Shown: positions 8,413 through 14,848 of the stretch, one piece after another
How positions within the stretch are numbered: the first letter of the stretch is position 1
Layout of the letters: each line of letters starts with the position of its first letter
DNA from: Amarobacter sp964507025
GTDB lineage: Bacteria; Chloroflexota; Dehalococcoidia; Tepidiformales; Tepidiformaceae
Direction: 5' to 3'
DNA length: 64,000 nt
NCBI GenBank assembly: GCA_964507025.1
Contig: CAZDOK010000001.1
Coordinates: 310,001 to 374,000 of the forward strand
The notes under the pieces: generated by a model
Databases searched by the model: none
What the model was told of the DNA's origin: nothing
What the model saw: the letters and a program-made list of their open reading frames with translations, nothing else
Translations under genes and position numbers: made by a program

Positions 8413-10022
8413 CAGGCCGCTCCCCGGCTTTCCGTTGCCGCGCCGGGCGCCTCGGCAGTGCCAATCGCCTGGTACCGGTAGATCAATTCGCCGTCGTGCA
8501 CGAAGTACGCGTGGAAGCCCGGACGGGCTTCCTGCAGGACTACCACACTCGCCTGCTGCGCGATCCGCTCGAGGTCGGCCAGGCTTGTCACGTCAACAAC
8601 CCTAGCCCGTGTTGCCGGTACGCGGCCCCGCACGGTCACCAGGGGCGACTTCAGCCGCGTTCCGTCCACCGGCGCCGGTCCCTGCCACAGGTTTACGAGG
8701 GCGATGACGAACGCCCCCGTCGCGATCAGCACGACGCCCAGCCCCGCCAGCGACAGCATTCGCGCCCCGTTCACCGGGAGATCAAGCACGAGCAGCCCGA
8801 TCGAGTTCGCGCGTTCAACGCGGGTCGTGACGTTACCGTCGGCCCGGGGTGTCAGCTGGTCGAGCGGGTCCTGCCCGGTCCCCCTGCCCAGCCGGAGCTG
8901 GACGCTATCGAGCTCCATCGCCAGAGCGGCGCCGGAGAACGTGTCCTCGAACGGTGTGCCGTTGATTCGGCCTGCCACCTTCACCCGCGGCGAGATGGTC
9001 ACGTTGTAGCGATCGTTCTTCACGCCTGACTGTGTCTCCAGGATGGCAATGAGCTCGTCCACCCGTGCGAGGTTGAGAACCCCCTCGGCGGTGAATGCCG
9101 TGCCAGCGAAGGCCGTCTCGGGCGTGAGTTCGAGCGTGCGCCGCCAGCCATTCTGGTCTCCCAGCTCGGCAACAAGTTGATAGCTGCCGCCGAGCGCGTC
9201 TGTCCCCGTGCCCTCGAAGGTGTAGTCGAAGCCAAACGCCACCGAGTCGCTCAACCTCCGGTAGACGGGCTGGCCGGACGTCGCCTCGCCGGCGTCGTAG
9301 ACCCGGCCATCGGCGGTCGCCGCCGTATACCGGAATTCGCCGGACTGGCTGTACGGCGTGTTCTCCGGCACCTCGTGGGTCGCCGGGCGACCGAATGCGA
9401 CCCACGCCAGCACGCCGAGGCCGGCCGCCGTGGCCACAAGGATGGAGAGTGTGTCCTGCCAAGCACGTAGCAACGGACTCATGGATGGTGCCCCCCTGGC
9501 TTCGGTTCCTGTTGGCCGCATCCGGCCGTGCCGCTTTTGCCGGCGTCCCCTGGCGACGTGGACCGCAGCAGTCCCGCCTCCCAGGCCCACGAAAGCGACG
9601 AACATCAATCCGGCGACGTACGCCGGCGAATGAAAGCGCGATAGCCACGCGCCGGCGCCCGGAACGTGGATCCAGAGCTTCCCGATCAGCTCGCCCTGCG
9701 CCGGGCGATAGGGGTCGATGAAGTCGTTGTTGTCACCCTGGAAGATGAACCGCGCGCCGTCCGTGTCGATGATGCGGTGGATGACAGGGCCGATGCTGGG
9801 GTGCCGGTAGGTCACCACATCCCCCACGCCGTAGGCGTCGTGCTTGCGGACGATGGCCAGGTCGCCTCGGTGCATCCCGGGCTCCATGCTGTTGCCGCTG
9901 ACAATCACGTACGACGTGCGCCCGCCCAGCTGGGGCGGTGCGAAGGCGATCCACGCCGCGATAACCGCGATAAGCGTGAATGCCGAGGTGAGCGACGCGA
10001 CCAACCGCCGCCGTTGCTCCAT
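8412..10022 (-). CDS. SipW-type signal peptidase fused to a DUF5305-like ectodomain
   Basis: 536 residues. Residues 1-170 form a membrane-anchored signal peptidase I with the catalytic Ser in SGNSMEPG. It has His rather than Lys in the second motif (GPVIHR), the ER/SipW (S26B) type. A second membrane segment at about 185-210 starts an outer-face domain that resembles DUF5305 of haloarchaea (PENTPYSQSGEF, then a beta-rich region). A third helix (about 425-450) and a 70-residue cytoplasmic tail follow. These are usually separate proteins; here one frame encodes both. ATG 10022 has a purine-rich site upstream. Confidence 0.78.
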   Translation of the reverse strand: MEQRRRLVASLTSAFTLIAVIAAWIAFAPPQLGGRTSYVIVSGNSMEPGMHRGDLAIVRKHDAYGVGDVVTYRHPSIGPVIHRIIDTDGARFIFQGDNNDFIDPYRPAQGELIGKLWIHVPGAGAWLSRFHSPAYVAGLMFVAFVGLGGGTAAVHVARGRRQKRHGRMRPTGTEARGAPSMSPLLRAWQDTLSILVATAAGLGVLAWVAFGRPATHEVPENTPYSQSGEFRYTAATADGRVYDAGEATSGQPVYRRLSDSVAFGFDYTFEGTGTDALGGSYQLVAELGDQNGWRRTLELTPETAFAGTAFTAEGVLNLARVDELIAILETQSGVKNDRYNVTISPRVKVAGRINGTPFEDTFSGAALAMELDSVQLRLGRGTGQDPLDQLTPRADGNVTTRVERANSIGLLVLDLPVNGARMLSLAGLGVVLIATGAFVIALVNLWQGPAPVDGTRLKSPLVTVRGRVPATRARVVDVTSLADLERIAQQASVVVLQEARPGFHAYFVHDGELIYRYQAIGTAEAPGAATESRGAA

Positions 10023-10098
10023 TGTCGTCCCCCAATTGGCGGGGTGCGCGCGGGGTCTGACCACCCCTGGCGCGCGCACCCCTGGTGCTCAAACGGTG

Positions 10099-10479
10099 TT
10101 AGTCGGCCGCGACGACGCGAAGCTCATTGGCGGCATTCACGCTCACGCCGGCCGGCATCGTGCACTCCCAGTCATCGCCGCTGGGGTTGGTGCAGCTCGA
10201 CGAGTTGGTGCCATTGATCGCGGCGCGAACGTTGGTCGCAGCCGCGTCAAGCGTGAAGTGGACCTCGTCGATCTCAGCCGGGTTGTTGGCGTCGAAGACG
10301 TAATGGATGGTCGTGACGTTGTAGCCAGCGATGGTCCCAGTGCCGTCGCCGGCACGGCCGGCGTCGGTTCCGCCGTTGAAGGTGTTGTTCGCCGCGAAGC
10401 CGAAGGCCGACACGGCGACGATGGCGAAGATGGCCAGCACGGCGAGCCGCCGGCCACTCCTGAGGTTGCGAATAATCAT
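10099..10479 (-). CDS. Small secreted protein, candidate substrate of the adjacent SipW peptidase
   Basis: 126 residues. A basic N-terminus and hydrophobic core (LAVLAIFAIVAVSAFGF) end at AANNTF, similar to SipW-processed signal peptides of TasA/CalY type proteins. The remainder is a compact domain with two cysteines (CTNP...CTMP). ATG 10479 has a strong AGGAG site with spacing 8. It lies 76 bases upstream of the signal peptidase fusion and is co-oriented. Function is not known; matrix fibre or surface protein is an inference from context. Confidence 0.65.
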   Translation of the reverse strand: MIIRNLRSGRRLAVLAIFAIVAVSAFGFAANNTFNGGTDAGRAGDGTGTIAGYNVTTIHYVFDANNPAEIDEVHFTLDAAATNVRAAINGTNSSSCTNPSGDDWECTMPAGVSVNAANELRVVAAD

Positions 10480-10762
10480 GGGCTGCACTCCTGCGAACCG
10501 GGCGGGTCCTCCCCGCCTTGCTGTGATGTAAGCCCCCGGGGTACGGGGCCTCCACCGGTGCATTCGACCGGGTAGCCATGGGGTGGAAGGCTCGTACACG
10601 AGAATTTGTCAAGATGTCGCGAGCCGCATATCGACTGTGCTATCAACTCCGCCGACCCGCCTGCCGATATAGCGTCTGTGCCAGGTATCAGGGATTTCCC
10701 CCCCAGGTTGTGAGCCGCGACCCCGGCTTGCCAGCCTCCCGTGAAACCCGCACGATCGATGC

Positions 10763-11074
10763 ATGCAGGACGAAATCTATCGCGCGCTCGCTGGCGCCCT
10801 CGAACGCGGTGAGCCCGTGGTGCTCGCCACCGTCGCGCGCACGCGCGGCTCTACCCCCCGGAAGACGGGCGCCAAGATGGTCGTCCGGCAGGACGGCTCC
10901 TTCTTCGGCACCATCGGCGGCGGCTGCGGAGAGGCAGAAGTCTGGCAGGAGGCCATGACCGTGCTGCAGGACGGCCAGCCCCGGATCGTCACTGTCGATC
11001 TCACCGAGCCCACCGACGGCGAGGACAAGATCTGCGGCGGCGTCATGGACGTATTCGTCGAACGAGTGGGCTAG
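10763..11074 (+). CDS. XdhC/CoxI-family N-terminal domain protein
   Basis: 103 residues matching only the N-terminal XdhC_CoxI domain (TVARTRGSTPRKTGAKMVV and the Gly/Cys loop GGGCGEAEVW). Family members help insert or sulfurate the molybdenum cofactor in xanthine dehydrogenase/CO dehydrogenase type enzymes. No molybdoenzyme is encoded nearby and the usual C-terminal Rossmann domain is absent, so it is a stand-alone short form rather than a full XdhC. Confidence 0.8.
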   Translation: MQDEIYRALAGALERGEPVVLATVARTRGSTPRKTGAKMVVRQDGSFFGTIGGGCGEAEVWQEAMTVLQDGQPRIVTVDLTEPTDGEDKICGGVMDVFVERVG

Positions 11075-11132
11075 GAAAGGAAGGGTACATGGCGCATTTG
11101 CGCCGCTGCCCTATCCTGTACCATGTTGAGGT

Positions 11133-11150
11133 GGCTCCCCTGCGGGAGCC
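11133..11150 (+). other. Stem-loop in the tatA leader
   Basis: A perfect 7-bp stem GGCTCCC/GGGAGCC with a CTGC loop sits just before the tatA ribosome-binding site. A second short hairpin (GGCGCA TT TGCGCC) lies about 30 bases further upstream. They may modulate tatA translation or be incidental in this GC-rich DNA. Confidence 0.35.
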
Positions 11151-11165
11151 GGGAAGAAGGCGTTT

Positions 11166-11447
11166 ATGTTTGGTTCACTTGGCGCCCCGGAGCTGCTGAT
11201 CATCGGTGCGGTGATCATCCTGATCTTCGGCGTGGGCAAAATCAGCGGGCTAGGGCGTGAGCTCGGCAGTTCCATCAAGGAGTTCCGCCGCGCCGTGAAG
11301 GACGAAGACGCCGAGGCCGCGAAGCAGGCCCAGCTCCAGCAGACCACCCAGCAGCAGGTCCCGCCGCCCGCGGCGCCCCCGCAGGCCCAGGCGCCTCAGC
11401 AGCCGCCGACCCAGCAGGGCGAGACCAAGACGCCCAACGTCTTCTAG
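11166..11447 (+). CDS. tatA: Twin-arginine translocase protein TatA
   Basis: 93 residues. One membrane helix (about 8-22, ELLIIGAVIILIFG) is followed by the amphipathic segment LGRELGSSIKEFRRAVKDED and a Gln/Pro-rich tail. It forms the oligomeric pore partner of TatBC, which are encoded 9 kb away. A GAAGG ribosome-binding site has spacing 5. A strong terminator follows, so it is probably monocistronic. Confidence 0.9.
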   Translation: MFGSLGAPELLIIGAVIILIFGVGKISGLGRELGSSIKEFRRAVKDEDAEAAKQAQLQQTTQQQVPPPAAPPQAQAPQQPPTQQGETKTPNVF

Positions 11448-11474
11448 GCCTCAACCGCCCAGGCACAACGTAGA

Positions 11475-11502
11475 GCCCCCGGTCCGCCGGGGGCCTTTTC
11501 TT
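11475..11502 (+). terminator. Rho-independent terminator of tatA
   Basis: Perfect 8-bp stem GCCCCCGG/CCGGGGGC with loop TCCG, followed by CTTTTCTT. It lies 27 bases after the tatA stop. Confidence 0.88.
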
Positions 11503-11549
11503 GTCACGATGTGAGGCCGTTCAACCGCCCAGTATCGAGTGCGCCGGCA

Positions 11550-11825
11550 TTACCCCCCGGCCACCGCCGGCACGATGCTCACCTCGTCCCCGTCCTTCAG
11601 GGCCGTCCCCAGGCCATCCATGAACCGCACATCATCCCCGTTTACATAAATGTTCACGAACCGCCGGATCTGGCCCGCCTCGTCAAGCATGCGGTCCTTG
11701 ATTCCCGGGTACGCCCCCTCCAGGTTCGCGACGAGTGAGGCGAGCGTCGCCCCCTCGCCGGTCACGGTCGACTGGTTTGCGGTCAGGTTACGCAGGGGCT
11801 GCGGGATACGGACATTGATCGCCAT
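11550..11825 (-). CDS. ThiS/MoaD-like ubiquitin-fold sulfur carrier
   Basis: 91 residues with a beta-grasp pattern and the C-terminal di-glycine (VPAVAGG) that is adenylated and converted to a thiocarboxylate in this family. It is the last gene of the SAM-riboswitch cluster with a NIL-domain protein and a threonine-synthase family enzyme. By analogy with CysO (cysteine) and HcyS (homocysteine), it probably donates sulfide to a PLP enzyme. Whether the acceptor is the adjacent ThrC homologue is inference. The separation from the NIL gene is about 50 bases. Confidence 0.85.
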   Translation of the reverse strand: MAINVRIPQPLRNLTANQSTVTGEGATLASLVANLEGAYPGIKDRMLDEAGQIRRFVNIYVNGDDVRFMDGLGTALKDGDEVSIVPAVAGG

Positions 11826-11877
11826 GGTCTCTCTCCAGGGTGTGTGTTGTGTGGAATCCAGGGAAAACGTCCGCGGG

Positions 11878-12120
11878 CTAGCCTTCCACGATGTCGCCGG
11901 TCACCGGGTCGATGCGGACACCCTTCGCCTGCGCCCACGCCAGGCTCCGCTCGATCTCGCCGGGGTCCCCTTCGAGCTCGAGCAGCACCCAGCCGGTCTT
12001 TTCGTCGACGTCGGCCATGCGCACATTCGTGATCACGCGGAACTCGTGACCCAGGTTGTAGATCAACGGCTCCTTGATCAGGTTCTCAGGAAACGTGAAG
12101 CGGACGCGTTTGACAGCCAT
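11878..12120 (-). CDS. NIL-domain protein
   Basis: 80 residues matching the ACT-like NIL domain (VRFTFPENLIKEPLIYNLGHEF). The domain occurs at the C-terminus of methionine ABC importer ATPases and as small proteins in sulfur-amino-acid gene sets, including homocysteine synthesis in methanogens. Its ATG overlaps the thrC stop, so the two are translationally coupled. It may bind methionine or a related ligand. Confidence 0.85.
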   Translation of the reverse strand: MAVKRVRFTFPENLIKEPLIYNLGHEFRVITNVRMADVDEKTGWVLLELEGDPGEIERSLAWAQAKGVRIDPVTGDIVEG

Positions 12121-13364
12121 CAGGCAACTCCCTGCGCCGCAACGGCGCGATAAGCGCTCTCGAAACTCTCGATCGTGGCGTCGACTTCCAGCGGTGGGTT
12201 TAGCGCCTCGGCCACGGCCTCCAGCGTCTTGAACCCCGCACCGGTGATGAACGCCACCGTGAGCTCGTCGGGGTCGATTCTACCCTGTGCCGCCAGTTGC
12301 TTGAGCGAAGCCACGGTCACGCCGCCGGCCGTCTCGCCGAAAATACCCTCGGTTTCCGCCAGCAGCTTCATGCCCTGCACAATCTCCTCATCGGTGACGC
12401 TTCCGCAAGATCCGCCGGTCTCCTGCAGCTGGACCAGGCTGTAGTACCCGTCGGCCGGGTTCCCGATCGCCAGCGACTTCGCGATCGTGTCCGGCCGCTG
12501 CGGCCGGAAGTTCATCGAACCTTCCTGCCAGGCGGTCGCCACTGGCGAACACCCGGTCGCCTGCGCCCCGCTCATCCGCGTCTTTGGCTCATCGATCAGC
12601 CCGGCCTTGTAGAGCTCCTGGAACCCCTTCCGGATCTTCACGAACAGCGACCCGCTCGCGATGGGCACGACGCAGTGGTCCGGTGCGCGCCAACCGAGCT
12701 GTTCCGCCACCTCGAACCCGAGCGTTTTCGAGCCCTCCGAGTAGTAAGGCCGGACGTTCACGTTCACGAACGCCCAGTTGTAGCTGCCCGCGAGCTCCGC
12801 GCAGAGTCGGTTCACCGCGTCGTAGTTCCCGCGCACCTTCACAAGGGTCGGCCCGTAGATGCTCGAGCCAATCACCTTCCCGATTTCGAGGTCGTGCGGA
12901 ATGAAGACGACCGCTTCCATCCCCGCGGCTGCGGCGTGAGCGCTCACGCTGTTCGCCAGGTTGCCCGTGCTGGCGCATGCGAGCTTGCTGTACCCCAGCT
13001 CGCGCGCCCGGCTGGAAGCCACCGCGACCACCCGATCCTTGAACGACCAGGTCGGGTTCACCGTGTCGTTCTTGATGTAGAGGTTGTTGAGCCCCAGCGC
13101 CTTGCCGAGGTTCTTCGCGCGGACCAGCGGCGTGAAGCCCGCGCCGATGTCGACTGCCGCGTCAGCATCGCATGGCAGGAAGTCGCGGTAGCGCCAGAGG
13201 CTGGCCGGCCCCGCCGCGATCCGCTCGCGGGTCACGTTCCGGCGGATGCCGTCGTAGTCATAGGTCACTTCGACTGGCCCGAAGCAGAAGTCGCACACGT
13301 GGCGCGCTTCGAGCGGGTATTCGCGATGGCACTCGCGACAGCGAAGGTTGGTTGCAAAACTCAT
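12120..13364 (-). CDS. thrC: Threonine synthase family PLP enzyme
   Basis: 414 residues. An N-terminal zinc ribbon (C9, C12, C24, C27) precedes a fold type II PLP domain with the Schiff-base lysine in SFKDR (K109) and the phosphate-binding region ASTGNLANS. The family converts O-phosphohomoserine to threonine. ATG 13364 has GGAG with spacing 7. The gene sits under a SAM-I riboswitch and upstream of NIL and ThiS-like genes, which is unusual for threonine synthesis and raises the possibility of a phosphohomoserine sulfhydrylase (homocysteine) role. Confidence 0.9.
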   Translation of the reverse strand: MSFATNLRCRECHREYPLEARHVCDFCFGPVEVTYDYDGIRRNVTRERIAAGPASLWRYRDFLPCDADAAVDIGAGFTPLVRAKNLGKALGLNNLYIKNDTVNPTWSFKDRVVAVASSRARELGYSKLACASTGNLANSVSAHAAAAGMEAVVFIPHDLEIGKVIGSSIYGPTLVKVRGNYDAVNRLCAELAGSYNWAFVNVNVRPYYSEGSKTLGFEVAEQLGWRAPDHCVVPIASGSLFVKIRKGFQELYKAGLIDEPKTRMSGAQATGCSPVATAWQEGSMNFRPQRPDTIAKSLAIGNPADGYYSLVQLQETGGSCGSVTDEEIVQGMKLLAETEGIFGETAGGVTVASLKQLAAQGRIDPDELTVAFITGAGFKTLEAVAEALNPPLEVDATIESFESAYRAVAAQGVA

Positions 13365-13379
13365 GCTCAAACTCCGTAC

Positions 13380-13395
13380 GGCCCACACATGGGCC
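13380..13395 (-). promoter_or_regulatory. Stem-loop just upstream of the thrC ribosome-binding site
   Basis: Perfect 6-bp hairpin GGCCCA TGTG TGGGCC, ending a few bases before the GGAG of thrC. With the hairpin GCCCCT CACCAGA AGGGGC that overlaps the leader ORF stop (about 13453-13471), it could form part of a translational switch downstream of the riboswitch. Confidence 0.4.
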
Positions 13396-13468
13396 AACTG
13401 GGCAGGCGCACGGCGAGAAGGCGCGCCAGCAGCGTAGGGATGTACGGGGTGCCCCTTCTGGTGAGGGG

Positions 13469-13504
13469 CTAAAGCATGACCATGCGGCCCGGATACGAAA
13501 CCAT
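13469..13504 (-). CDS. Short leader ORF (11 residues, three Met) between riboswitch and thrC
   Basis: The ATG at 13504 has an excellent GAGGAG ribosome-binding site at 13510-13515 with spacing 5. It encodes MVSYPGRMVML and stops at TAG inside a 6-bp hairpin. Three of 11 residues are Met, in a leader already controlled by a SAM sensor. It could be an attenuation or coupling peptide. It is supported only by the ribosome-binding site, position and composition. Confidence 0.45.
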   Translation of the reverse strand: MVSYPGRMVML

Positions 13505-13549
13505 GTGAACTCCTCGTTCCGCTGGGCCGTTGTGTGGAGCGAAGTCGCT

Positions 13550-13657
13550 CTCATCTTTCCCCCGACGCATCGGGAGGCCGGATTTGGCACCTTGTCTAAT
13601 GCGGACAGGTTGCCTGGGCTTCAAAGGGCCGGTCCCTCTGCCCAATCTTGATATGAG
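13550..13657 (-). promoter_or_regulatory. SAM-I (S-box) riboswitch
   Basis: Read on the minus strand, the element has the S-box landmarks in order: CTCATATCAAGA (P1 5' side), GCAGAGGGACCGGCCC, TTTGAAGCCCAGGCAACC, then AAGGTGCCAAATCC, a P4 hairpin and GAAAGATGAG (P1 3' side). CTCAT pairs with ATGAG. In this family SAM binding represses downstream methionine or sulfur genes. The first downstream ORFs are the 11-residue leader and thrC. No U-rich terminator follows, so control is more likely translational. Confidence 0.95.
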
Positions 13658-13681
13658 CGGCCACGTGCGGTGCTGCACGAC

Positions 13682-13687
13682 ATAGTA
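13682..13687 (-). promoter_or_regulatory. Candidate -10 element for the riboswitch transcript
   Basis: TACTAT on the minus strand lies about 25 bases before the riboswitch. No convincing -35 hexamer is visible, so this is a weak call. Confidence 0.25.
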
Positions 13688-13768
13688 CCAGACCCCGCCG
13701 AAAAGCGAGAAATGGGGGTTACCGCCGCCGCGACGCCCGATGATGTTCCGTGTGATGAGCCGTGGCCT

Positions 13769-13794
13769 CCGGGAGTGGGTCCGCCCACCCCCGG
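13769..13794 (-). terminator. Hairpin downstream of the secreted protein gene
   Basis: On the minus strand, CCGGGGGTGGG and CCCACTCCCGG pair as an 11-bp stem including one G-U pair, with a CGGA loop. It lies 19 bases after the stop of the gene ending at 13813. No U-tract follows. Confidence 0.45.
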
Positions 13795-13812
13795 GCGCCG
13801 ATGGACCGATTC

Positions 13813-14340
13813 CTACGGCAGGATGCCCTTCGGGATGTAGTTCCCGGTGCCACTCTCAGTCAGTACGTGGTACTCCCACGAGCCCCATATGGCGTAGTCC
13901 GGATTCCCTGCGTACCGCGGATCGTCGCTGCTCACGATCTGGTAATGATAGGCCGAGGTTCCATCGTAGCCGGAGCAACGGATCATATTGGAGATGTCAC
14001 CGGAGTCCATGAACGGGTCGTTGTTGAAGTCGCCCTTTGTATGGATTCGGTAATCGCAGATCGACAGTGTTGACTGGTCGAGATCATCGATATCCGAAAT
14101 CCCTGGGCTGCTATACACCCGCCCATCGCCCAGATCCCAGTAGTACGCGCCGTTGGAATCATATGCGTAGACGCTGTCGTAGTTGCAAATGACTTGCACG
14201 CCGGCATCACCGATGCCATTGTTGTCGCTGTCCCCGCCCTTCGGGATCTTGCATGCCTCTCCAGAGGCAGCCGACCCAAGCGTCGCCGGGAGTACAGCGA
14301 TGACAGCCATCGCGACGAAGACAAGAAGAACCCGCTTCAT
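13813..14340 (-). CDS. Secreted protein with dockerin-like acidic repeats
   Basis: 175 residues. It has a clear signal peptide (MKRVLLVFVAMAVIAV..., cleavage near GSAASG). The mature part contains Asp/Asn-rich loops, GGDSDNNGIGDAG and KGDFNNDPFMDSGDIS, that resemble EF-hand-like calcium loops of dockerin type, plus four cysteines. ATG 14340 has AAGGAG with spacing 8. No relative is recognised with certainty; a calcium-stabilised surface or exported protein is inferred. Confidence 0.65.
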   Translation of the reverse strand: MKRVLLVFVAMAVIAVLPATLGSAASGEACKIPKGGDSDNNGIGDAGVQVICNYDSVYAYDSNGAYYWDLGDGRVYSSPGISDIDDLDQSTLSICDYRIHTKGDFNNDPFMDSGDISNMIRCSGYDGTSAYHYQIVSSDDPRYAGNPDYAIWGSWEYHVLTESGTGNYIPKGILP

Positions 14341-14528
14341 TGATACTGCTCCTTTTCGAGCGCGCATAGTGCGCACCTCTCGCGCCGCGCCCCGCAGCAG
14401 GTGACGGCCCGTACGTTCGTTCCGACGTAGCAGATGTGGATTTGCGGTAGATACTCGCCGCCCCGGCAACGCTCCTTCCCGGGTCGCAGAGAGGCTGCGG
14501 TGTCTTCCACCGCACCCCGCACAGGGAC

Positions 14529-14620
14529 TTAGCGCGTGCTAAACTCCCGTACGCAAGGCGCTCTCACGTTCTCCTTGCGACCAGCCCCGTAGCGGTTGCC
14601 GCCGCGCCGGGGCCTTTCCT
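14529..14620 (+). ncRNA. Candidate small RNA ending in an intrinsic terminator
   Basis: Palindrome TTAGC GCGT GCTAA (14529-14542), hairpin CGCAAGG/CCTTGCG (14552-14558 with 14573-14579), then GCCCCG...CGGGGC (14584-14589 with 14608-14613) followed by CTTTCCTT. No plus-strand gene lies upstream to need this terminator, so a short independent transcript is possible. No clear promoter is seen. Confidence 0.3.
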
Positions 14621-14723
14621 TGTGCCTGGAATGTCAGGGATTCCCCTGAGCCAGCGCATGGTGACAAGTCCGGAAACGTCCCGTCAATAGTTCAGATCGG
14701 GCTACTGATCAACCTGCGAGCCA

Positions 14724-14744
14724 TCGCGACATGAGATGTCGCGA
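14724..14744. repeat. Perfect 9-bp inverted repeat
   Basis: TCGCGACAT and ATGTCGCGA with a 3-base GAG spacer. There is no U-tract in either direction, so an operator or RNA hairpin is as likely as a terminator. It lies about 105 bases after the stop of the lipoprotein gene. Confidence 0.6.
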
Positions 14745-14848
14745 AAACCGAGCTTCACTGTACCTCAGCGCATCCACGAGAACCGCTGCCCAGATTTAAA
14801 CCCGCCATAAGTGTTGGAGATCCGTAAGAATTCGCGCGGCTCGCGAGT

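Larger units (their letters stand above)
14341..14848. other. Intergenic region with several hairpins
   Basis: About 500 bases without a credible ORF. It holds the long leader of the secreted protein gene (minus), a possible small RNA with terminator (14529-14620, plus) and a 9-bp inverted repeat (14724-14744). Nothing recognisable as a known riboswitch was found. Confidence 0.5.
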
